Program-made: the position numbers and the translations under genes
Shown: positions 1-8,953 of the stretch, piece by piece
How positions within the stretch are numbered: the first letter of the stretch is position 1
How the letters are laid out: every line of letters begins with the position of its first letter
The notes under the pieces: model-generated
What the model was told of the DNA's origin: nothing
Database searches by the model: none
The model's input: only the letters and a program-made list of their open reading frames with translations
Source of the DNA: CBDBZL01 sp965213545
GTDB lineage: Bacteria; Pseudomonadota; Alphaproteobacteria; Sphingomonadales; Sphingomonadaceae
Direction of reading: 5' to 3'
Length of the DNA: 64,000 nt
NCBI GenBank assembly: GCA_965213545.1
Contig: CBDBZL010000001.1
Span: forward strand, 62,001 to 126,000

Positions 1-1893
<1,893 letters not shown>

Positions 1894-2007
1894 GGTGAAT
1901 ACCTCGTGGAATGCATGGGATGAGACACCGCACGGGCGTCGAAAAAACGGTCCGATAGGGACCTGGACCTGTGCATACGTGCGACTAGGCCCGGCGATCG
2001 CCAACGC

Positions 2008-2274
2008 CTATTCGTGCGCGCGGTCAGCCTGAAGACGGATCGCAGGGACGATCGTCGAGCGCCCGGCGCGCTGGCAAGGCACAGCGCCATCATTGCGCTG
2101 CCCAAGGATTTCGCCATCGAGCTGGATGAGCACCGACCTTCCCGCGCATGACGAGACCTCGGTGCCCTGCATCGCCGCCTCGACCGCCGCGCCGACATGC
2201 GCCGCACGCGCCGGCTCGCTTATCGCGGTGAGGCCTGTGACAAGCGCGAGGATAGCGAGGAACTGGCGGATCAT
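2008..2274 (-). CDS. Small secreted hypothetical protein (88 aa)
   Basis: This short frame starts at ATG 2274 and encodes a clear Sec signal peptide: positive MIRQ, a hydrophobic stretch of about 14 residues, then PARA-AH as a likely signal peptidase I site near residue 24. The mature part (about 64 residues) has two cysteines that could form a disulfide in the periplasm. The frame can be extended upstream to 2433, but the signal peptide argues for the internal ATG. The upstream sequence has no strong Shine-Dalgarno. I recognise no family. It lies between secA and a TonB-like gene, all on the minus strand. It could be a non-coding shadow, but the signal peptide makes a real gene somewhat more likely. 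Confidence 0.5.
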   Translation of the reverse strand: MIRQFLAILALVTGLTAISEPARAAHVGAAVEAAMQGTEVSSCAGRSVLIQLDGEILGQRNDGAVPCQRAGRSTIVPAIRLQADRAHE

Positions 2275-2365
2275 CGGCAATGAAGATAGCAAGCAACGCG
2301 GCAAAGTCCAAGTCGTGGAAACGACCCCACGCCCTTCAGCAGGCGGACAGGGCTCACCCGATCGA

Positions 2366-2878
2366 TCATCTGCTCCGGTCGCCGGCAGCTTTCGGCACCG
2401 GGCCATCGTCCTCACCTTGCCCGTCGATGACATATAAGACCGACGCTTCGTAGGAACCGCGTACCGGTTCCTGATTTGCGTCCATCGCAGGATGGAAACG
2501 GGCGTTCGCGGTTACCGCGCCACAAGCCCGCTTGTCGAAAGACGGAACGCCGCTTGAAGCGATTACCTCGCAATGGGCTACCTCACCATAGGGATCAACC
2601 ATGACCCGAAAGCGCAATCTGCCCTCCAGATCGCTTACAAGTGCACCGGTCGGATAATCTGTTATCCAGCTTCCGGGCGCGGTTTTTGGGAGCGCAGAAC
2701 GCGGATATTCCATCAATTTCGCGCGATCGTAATTTCCCAGTTCCACATCCGCTCTTAATTGTGCCTCTCTATTTACGACGACTTGTTCAGAAGGTTGCCC
2801 ACTATTCTCGATCACCACCGTCACGACCGCCACCCCGGCCAGGATTGCGACGATGGCGACGAGCGTATCCTGGCGCAT
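2366..2878 (-). CDS. TonB C-terminal-domain-like inner-membrane protein
   Basis: The 170-residue protein has one N-terminal membrane anchor (about residues 6-23, VAIVAILAGVAVVTVVIEN) and a periplasmic domain. The segment GRLRFRVMVDPYGEVAHCEVIASSGVPSFDKRAC followed by a block ending ARFHPAMD matches the beta-alpha-beta pattern of the TonB C-terminal domain (energy-transducer family). Unlike a true TonB it is short, has no long Pro/Lys-rich spacer, and has no exbB/exbD next to it. A role as a stand-alone envelope protein with a TonB-like fold is more cautious than naming it TonB. Start is ATG 2878. It is divergent from argJ (2983), leaving about 100 bases for both promoters. Confidence 0.75.
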   Translation of the reverse strand: MRQDTLVAIVAILAGVAVVTVVIENSGQPSEQVVVNREAQLRADVELGNYDRAKLMEYPRSALPKTAPGSWITDYPTGALVSDLEGRLRFRVMVDPYGEVAHCEVIASSGVPSFDKRACGAVTANARFHPAMDANQEPVRGSYEASVLYVIDGQGEDDGPVPKAAGDRSR

Positions 2879-2982
2879 TGTGACTCGCTCATTGTCCTAA
2901 GCGCGAATGGTTAACAATCAGCTAACGTAACCCTGGAATTTCTTGCCGCCCCCGCGTTTCGAACATAGGCGAACGCGGCACC

Positions 2983-4209
2983 ATGCACCTTGCGCGCTCT
3001 CCCCTTGCCCTGCCCTTCCCCGACATGCCGCCGATCGCGGGCGTGACGCTGCGTGTTGCCCGCGCCGGCTACAAGGACTGGGACCGGACTGACCTTGCCT
3101 ATATCGAACTGGCCCAAGGCACCGCGCTTGCCGGGCTGTTCACCAGGAGCCTTTGCGCCAGCCACGAGGTGGAGCTTGGCCGCGAACAGGTTAAGGGCGG
3201 CAGGGCGCGCGCGCTCGTGGTCAACGCGGGCAATTCCAACGCCTTTACCGGCCGGCGCGGGCGCGAGGCGGTGGAGGCGATCCGTGTCGATGTTGCCGCG
3301 CAGCTCGGGTGCGAGCTGGCAGACGTGCTGGTCTCCTCGACCGGCGTCATCGGCGTCCCCCTGCCGTTGGACAAAGCACGCGAAGGGCTCGCAGCAGCCT
3401 GCTCCGCTCTTGAGACATCGTGGCAGGAAACCTCTGTAACCATCGGAACAACAGACACCTTTCCTAAAGGCGCTACAGCCACCGCGATGCTCGGCGGAAC
3501 GCGGGTCACGCTCGCGGGCATCGCCAAGGGAAGCGGCATGATCGCCCCCGACATGGCGACGATGCTAGCCTATGTATTTACCGATGCGGCGGTGGAGCCC
3601 GGGTTTCTCCAAACCATGCTCGAGCAAGCGAACAAGACCACATTCGCCAGCATCACCGTGGATGGCGATAGCTCGACCAGCGACACGCTGCTCGCCTTTG
3701 CCACGGCAAAAGCGGGCAATGCGCCGCTCGCGTCCTTCGCGGATACCGGGGCCGACGCGTTCGCCGCCGCGTTGCATGACGTGTGTCGTCAGCTGGCGCT
3801 GCTTGTCGTGCGCGACGGCGAGGGCGCGCAGAAGCTGATCACCATCTCGGTCACCGGGGCCATGAGCGATGACAGCGCGCGCCGTGTCGGCTTGTCGGTC
3901 GCCAACTCGCCGCTGGTCAAGACCGCAATCGCCGGGGAAGACGCCAACTGGGGCCGCGTGGTCATGGCGGTGGGCAAAGCCGGCGAGCCCGCCGACCGCG
4001 ATCGCCTGTCGATCGGCTTTGGTGGCGTATGGACTGCACGAAACGGCGAACCCGTCGCCGCGCTGGACGAAGCCTCGATCGCCGCGCACCTGAGGGGAGA
4101 CGAGGTTATGATGGAGATCGACTTGGGTCTGGGCGACGGGCGGGCCAGCGTATGGACCTGCGACCTGACCGCCGGATATATCGCCATCAATGCGGATTAC
4201 CGCTCGTGA
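2983..4209 (+). CDS. argJ: Bifunctional ornithine acetyltransferase / N-acetylglutamate synthase ArgJ
   Basis: ArgJ moves the acetyl group from N-acetylornithine to glutamate, and can also make N-acetylglutamate from acetyl-CoA, in arginine biosynthesis. The 408-residue product has the family's N-terminal substrate region (VNAGNSNAFTG, about 80-90; SSTGVIG, about 118-124) and the autocleavage site GSGMIAPDMATMLA, in which Thr193 would become the nucleophile of the beta chain. The C-terminal part contains the typical ANSPLVKTAIAGEDANWGR. Length and motifs are those of an active enzyme. Its end (TGA 4207-4209) lies 10 bases before the start of the IMPase-family gene, so the two were probably co-transcribed. 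Confidence 0.97.
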   Translation: MHLARSPLALPFPDMPPIAGVTLRVARAGYKDWDRTDLAYIELAQGTALAGLFTRSLCASHEVELGREQVKGGRARALVVNAGNSNAFTGRRGREAVEAIRVDVAAQLGCELADVLVSSTGVIGVPLPLDKAREGLAAACSALETSWQETSVTIGTTDTFPKGATATAMLGGTRVTLAGIAKGSGMIAPDMATMLAYVFTDAAVEPGFLQTMLEQANKTTFASITVDGDSSTSDTLLAFATAKAGNAPLASFADTGADAFAAALHDVCRQLALLVVRDGEGAQKLITISVTGAMSDDSARRVGLSVANSPLVKTAIAGEDANWGRVVMAVGKAGEPADRDRLSIGFGGVWTARNGEPVAALDEASIAAHLRGDEVMMEIDLGLGDGRASVWTCDLTAGYIAINADYRS

Positions 4210-4219
4210 GGCGATGTTC

Positions 4220-5041
4220 ATGAGCGTGATCGACCGCGAAATGCTGGCGCTGATGCGTAGCGTGAACGAACAGGCGATCATGCCGCGCTATAACAACCTG
4301 GCGCCAGGCGACATCGAGGACAAGCGCGGGGGCAGCGGCGGGTTCGAAGACCCCGTCACCATCGCCGATCGGGAAGCCGAGGCCATGCTGTTCGAGGGGC
4401 TGGCAAAGCTCGATCCCGGGGCGGCGCTCGTCGGCGAGGAGGCGGTCCATGCCGATCCCGCGCTTGCCGATGGACTGAAGGGCGCATGCTGGATCGTCGA
4501 CCCGATCGACGGAGCGCGCAACTTCGCCAACGGCACCGGCCCGTTCGGCATCATGGTCGCACGCGCGGACGCGGGCGTGGCGGTTTCCGGGTGGATCTTC
4601 GACTGCCGCACCGGGCGGCTGTGCGCAGCGCATCGCGGCGAAGGCGCCAGCGTCGACGGCGAGCAGATCGTCGCGCGCAGCACCGGTGAGGTCCCCCCGG
4701 TCGCCTCGATCTCGCTGCTGTTCATGGCGCCGGAAAAGGCGCGCGCCCTCAAGACCAGCGTGTTTTCCTATTTCCGCCAGGTCGACATTCCATTCAGCGC
4801 CGCCGAACAATATCCGCGCCTGGCGCTGGGCGCGAACGACGTGTCGCTGTTCGAGCGCACGCTGGCCTAAGACCATGCAGCCGGCGCATTGTGGCTTAAC
4901 GAGGCCGGGGGACGCGCTGCCCGGGCGGATGGCAGCGAATTCCGGGTGGACGAGCCGCACCGCATCGGGCTGATAGCAGCCGCCAGCCCCGCCTTGTTCG
5001 ATGATCTAGCCAGCCGTATCCCTGTCAAACCAGTTCGCTAG
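4220..5041 (+). pseudogene. Inositol-monophosphatase-family gene interrupted by an in-frame TAA
   Basis: The frame starts best at ATG 4220, with GAGG 8 bases upstream at the argJ stop. It encodes an IMPase/SuhB/HisN-like Mg-dependent phosphatase: GEE (about 72-74) and WIVDPIDGARNF (Asp94, Asp97) are metal-site motifs. Translation meets TAA at 4868-4870 after 216 codons. In exactly the same frame the next codons read DHAAGALWLNEAGG and then RVDEPHRIGLIAAASPALFDDLA, ending at TAG 5039-5041. DHAAG is the conserved C-terminal motif carrying the last metal-binding Asp (WDxAAG/YDxAAG in relatives). The truncated product would lack it and should be inactive. A Tyr codon changed to TAA by one base is the simplest origin. 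Sequencing error or readthrough are alternatives. Confidence 0.85.
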
Positions 5042-5059
5042 ACTCGATAACCTCGGCGA

Positions 5060-5380
5060 TTAAAGAGCGCTTTCGAGCCAGCCCTTGAGCTTGTTCTTGG
5101 GCGCAGCGCCGGTCTGCTCGGACACTGGCTGCCCGTCCTTGAACAGCACCAAATAGGGGATCGACTGTACCCCCATCTTGCCCGGCGTGTCGGGGTTTTC
5201 CATGATATCCATCTTGGCCACGGTCAGCCGATCGGCCATTTCCTCCGACAATTCCTCCAGCGCCGGCGCGATCATCTTGCACGGGCCGCACCAGTCGGCC
5301 CAGAAATCGACCAGCACCGGCTTGTCGGAATCGAGCACATCGGCCTGAAAGCTGTCGTCGGTTACGGTTTTGGTGGCCAT
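5060..5380 (-). CDS. trxA: Thioredoxin
   Basis: A 106-residue cytoplasmic thioredoxin that reduces disulfides in target enzymes using electrons from thioredoxin reductase. The active site is WADWCGPCK with Cys31 and Cys34. The conserved cis-proline segment is seen as SIPYLVLFKDGQ. The chosen start MATKTV (5380) gives the family's normal length. An AGGAG lies 11 bases upstream, and an alternative MIM start six bases earlier has tighter spacing. It follows addA on the same strand with about 70 bases between, as the last gene of the tsaE-amgK-murU-addB-addA run. It converges on the interrupted IMPase gene. Confidence 0.96.
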   Translation of the reverse strand: MATKTVTDDSFQADVLDSDKPVLVDFWADWCGPCKMIAPALEELSEEMADRLTVAKMDIMENPDTPGKMGVQSIPYLVLFKDGQPVSEQTGAAPKNKLKGWLESAL

Positions 5381-5452
5381 GATCATCTCGCTCCTGGAAT
5401 TGCATGGTTGATTTAAGACGCGTTCGGCAAAGCACAATGAAACGCCCGGCGC

Positions 5453-8400
5453 CTACCCCTGCCCGGATGTAAACAAGCCTGGCTCATGCGCGGCGAGCAC
5501 CTCCTGGGGCAGGGCAATCAGTTGCGGAACCTGGGTGTAGAGCACGGCGGCTTCCACCACGCGATCAGGATAGATTGCCGCCAGCGCCGCGGCATAGGCG
5601 GACATCTGACGCAGTGTGGCATTGGGAACCTGCTCGAGCCGGGTCGGCGGACGGCGCGCGGTCTTGAAATCGACCACCAGGACACGGCTGCCCGTCACCA
5701 GCAGCCGGTCCGCGGTGCCGGAAATGACCTCGCCACCGACCAGCGCGGCAAGCGGAACCTCGGCCAGCGAGGCGGGAGAGAACAGCTCGGCCCAGCCCGG
5801 CTCGGTGATCACCGCCAGCGCGCGCTCCAGCATTTCGCGCCGCTCGGCCTGCGAAAAATCGGCTCCGTGGCGCTCTAGCCATTGCCTGGCACGTTCCTCA
5901 CGCATGGCAGGCTTGATATCGGGCAGCCTCTCGATCAGCGCATGCATCAACACCCCGCGTCTGGCGGCCGATGGGTCATCGCCCGACGAGAATGGCGGGT
6001 CGGGCGGGTTTTGCGTTCCCGTTGCGGAAGGCGCGAGTGGGCGCGGGGGTCGCGGTTCGTCACGCGGGGGGCTGGCGGCCCAATCTGGAAGCACGGGGAT
6101 TGCCGACTGAGCCGGATCGGGCCGGGCGACGGGCGGCGCGCGTGTCCCCCGCTCCACCCGTGCGCCCCAGTTCGGGTCGTCCATCCACGCATCGCCCATC
6201 AGCGGCGCCAGACGGGCATACCAGCTATCGAGCGCCGGCTCCTTCTCGCTCGCTCCCAGCGCACCGCCGATGAATAGCGCTTCCTCGGCCCTGGTCATGG
6301 CGACATAGAGCAGCCGCCAGTGTTCCTCGCGCTCGGCCTTCTGGGCGTCGGCCGCCGCTTCTGCGATCCGTCCGACCTGGAGCGGCTTGCCCAGATCGGG
6401 CAGCGGCACCTTGCGTCCGCCCCCGCCGGGAAGGCGTTCATCCAGTTCGAGACCGCGTGTGTGCCCACTGTCGGGATTGCCCGTCGCATCAGCCAGCACC
6501 ACGATGGGAGCCTGAAGTCCCTTGGCGCCGTGCACGGTCATAACCCGCACCAGGCTCTCGCCCGGGCCGATCTCGCGTTTCAGCTCGCCCTCGCCCGCAT
6601 CGAACCAGTCGATGAAGCCGGTCAGCGAGGGCGTGTGCAGCGCGCTATAGGAAAAGGCCGCCGCGACCAGTTCGTCGATGGGATCATTATGGGCTCGCCC
6701 CAGCCTGGCGACGAGCTTCTGCCGCCCCCGCCACGGCCCGACCAGCAGCCATTGCAGCAGACTTTCGGGTGGTTCGTAATCGGCGCGGGCAAGCAAGCCG
6801 CGCAACTGTTCGGCGACGGCCACGGCATCGCGGTGCGACGACTGGCGCAGGTGATCCCACAGGCGCATCGAGGGCGGACGGGCGCCGTGCTTGAGGAGCT
6901 TTTCCTGGCTCCACCCGAAGAGCGGCGAAACCAGCAGGCAGGCAAGCTGAAGATCATCGCCGGGTTGAACCGCAAAGCGCAGGGCCGCTAACAGGTCGCG
7001 CACTGACAGCGGCGCGGCGAGCCGGAGCCGGTCGACACCGGCCACCGGCACACCCGCTGCATGCAGCCGGGCATTGATCAGCCCCGCCAGCTCGCGACGC
7101 TTGCGCACCAGGATCATGATATCGCCGGGCTCGGCCAGACGGGGCTCGCCTTTGGCCAGCGCAAAGCCGTCGGCCAGCCAGGCCTTGACCTGCCGCGCGA
7201 TCGCATCGGCCATGACGCGCTCGGGCTGCGAGATGGTCGCCTGTGCCCCTTGCGCCTCATCCTCATTCGCCGCCGTGTCGGCGGCGTCCCCGTCACCATC
7301 GCCGGCTTGAGCCGATATCGGACGCCAGAAGGTAACCAGCCCCGGCCGTTCATCGCCCTCATGCTTGTCGGGCGCATCATCGAGGCCAAACCCTTGATGA
7401 CCAATTGCATCGACCGCCTCGTTGACGAATTCCAGCAGGCTGTGGGCACTGCGATAGGATTTACGAAGGTTCAGATTGACCAGTTCGCGCGCCTCAATTT
7501 CGCCGCGCAGCTGACCGGCGGCGGCGGCGTTCTGCTCCATGACGGTCTTGAACCGCTCGCGCGCGGCCTTGAAATGCTCAGGCGAGGTGCCCTGGAAACG
7601 GAAGATCGCCTGCTTGGTATCGCCGACCACGAAGATGGTGCGCATCTTGTTGTCGCGCTGGCCCAGCCCGGAGAAGAACTCCTCCGTCAGCGCGTAGATG
7701 ATGCTCCACTGCGGCTGATTGGTATCCTGCGCCTCATCGATCAGGATATGATCGAACTGCCGGTCCAGCTTGTAGCGGATCCAGCCGCCCAGTTCGGGGA
7801 TGGAGAGCAGCACGGCCGCGCGACGGATGAGGTCGTCGAAGTCGAGCAGACCCTCGCGACTTTTGGCCTCGTCCCAGGCCAATGCGAAGCGGCGGCCGCA
7901 TTCCAGCGCCGGGGTGATGATCTCGACAAGCCCGAGCAGCGTGCGCATCTCCAGCACGCAATCGAGGGAGGCGCTCACGCGCGCGATCTGTTCCTCATAG
8001 CCAGGATCACGCTTAATTAGGTTCGCCAGTTGCATAGGCTTTCGCGCCGACGTCTCGAACCCGTCCTTTGTGAACAGCTTGCCGCAAAAGCTGTCCAGCG
8101 CAGCCACTCGCTCGACCGGCGACATCGCCAGCCACGACCGGATTATTTCCGAACCTGCTTGCCCCGTTTTTGTCTTCCATTGTGCCAGCACCCGGTCGCA
8201 CGCCTTCAAAGCATCGCAATCGAACACCCCATCCGAGCACAGACGCGCCAGTTCGGCCTCCGGATCATCCGGCAGACCGATCAGCCGCTGGACCCGCTCG
8301 CGCATCGGCGGCTGCCAGGCGCCCGGGCCGAACCACATCGCCCGCGCTTCGGCACAGCGCATCAACCAGGCGCGCGCGCGCTGCTCGTCCCAGCGGACCG

Positions 8401-8953
8401 AAAGCATCTCGAGCGCCTCGATCGCGTGGCTGTCGCCGGTCTCGTGCCAACCGGCGACCAGGTCCGACAGCACGCGGTGCGCCAATATCTCGCGGTCCCG
8501 GTCTTCCATCGGCCTGGTGCCGGGAACAAGGTTCGCCTCGGCGGGGAAGGCGGCTAGCAGCCATTGCGCAAAGGCATGGATCGTCTCGATCCGCAGCCCG
8601 CCGCCAGGACAATCGAGCACGCTGGCAAACAGCGCCCGGGCGCGTGCCTTGGTGGCGCTATCGGTAGCCGCGCCGATCTTCTCGAGCTCCTTGAACAAAG
8701 CGAGGTCATCGAGGCGCACCCAGCCCGCCAGCACCTCGTTCACCCGCGTCGCCATCTCCGCGGCGCCTGCCTTGGTGAAGGTGAGGCACAAGATCTGCTC
8801 GGGCCGCACATCGGGTTGCAGCAGCAGCCTGAGGACGCGCGCGGCAAGCACCTGCGTCTTACCCGTCCCCGCCGACGCGGAAAGCCACACGCTATCATCT
8901 GGATCGACCGCATGGCGTTGTTCGGATTTCAGGTGATGCACCCTCGCGCCCAT
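5453..8953 (-). CDS. addA: ATP-dependent helicase/nuclease AddA
   Basis: AddA is the UvrD-like 3'-5' helicase and nuclease subunit of AddAB, which processes double-strand breaks for RecA-dependent repair. The protein (about 1166 residues) begins MGARVHHLKSEQ and has Walker A SASAGTGKTQ (26-34), a Walker B region with LIDEAQDTNQPQW, a motif VVGDTKQAIFRFQGT, a motif VRVMTVHGAKGLQAP, and a C-terminal RecB-type nuclease with LVVDFKTARRP and QMSAYAAAL. The start is taken at ATG 8953-8951, which shares its A with the addB stop (TGATG). That means translational coupling and is better than the upstream in-frame codon at 8971. The block is the alphaproteobacterial AddAB type rather than RecBCD. Confidence 0.95.
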   Translation of the reverse strand: MGARVHHLKSEQRHAVDPDDSVWLSASAGTGKTQVLAARVLRLLLQPDVRPEQILCLTFTKAGAAEMATRVNEVLAGWVRLDDLALFKELEKIGAATDSATKARARALFASVLDCPGGGLRIETIHAFAQWLLAAFPAEANLVPGTRPMEDRDREILAHRVLSDLVAGWHETGDSHAIEALEMLSVRWDEQRARAWLMRCAEARAMWFGPGAWQPPMRERVQRLIGLPDDPEAELARLCSDGVFDCDALKACDRVLAQWKTKTGQAGSEIIRSWLAMSPVERVAALDSFCGKLFTKDGFETSARKPMQLANLIKRDPGYEEQIARVSASLDCVLEMRTLLGLVEIITPALECGRRFALAWDEAKSREGLLDFDDLIRRAAVLLSIPELGGWIRYKLDRQFDHILIDEAQDTNQPQWSIIYALTEEFFSGLGQRDNKMRTIFVVGDTKQAIFRFQGTSPEHFKAARERFKTVMEQNAAAAGQLRGEIEARELVNLNLRKSYRSAHSLLEFVNEAVDAIGHQGFGLDDAPDKHEGDERPGLVTFWRPISAQAGDGDGDAADTAANEDEAQGAQATISQPERVMADAIARQVKAWLADGFALAKGEPRLAEPGDIMILVRKRRELAGLINARLHAAGVPVAGVDRLRLAAPLSVRDLLAALRFAVQPGDDLQLACLLVSPLFGWSQEKLLKHGARPPSMRLWDHLRQSSHRDAVAVAEQLRGLLARADYEPPESLLQWLLVGPWRGRQKLVARLGRAHNDPIDELVAAAFSYSALHTPSLTGFIDWFDAGEGELKREIGPGESLVRVMTVHGAKGLQAPIVVLADATGNPDSGHTRGLELDERLPGGGGRKVPLPDLGKPLQVGRIAEAAADAQKAEREEHWRLLYVAMTRAEEALFIGGALGASEKEPALDSWYARLAPLMGDAWMDDPNWGARVERGTRAPPVARPDPAQSAIPVLPDWAASPPRDEPRPPRPLAPSATGTQNPPDPPFSSGDDPSAARRGVLMHALIERLPDIKPAMREERARQWLERHGADFSQAERREMLERALAVITEPGWAELFSPASLAEVPLAALVGGEVISGTADRLLVTGSRVLVVDFKTARRPPTRLEQVPNATLRQMSAYAAALAAIYPDRVVEAAVLYTQVPQLIALPQEVLAAHEPGLFTSGQG

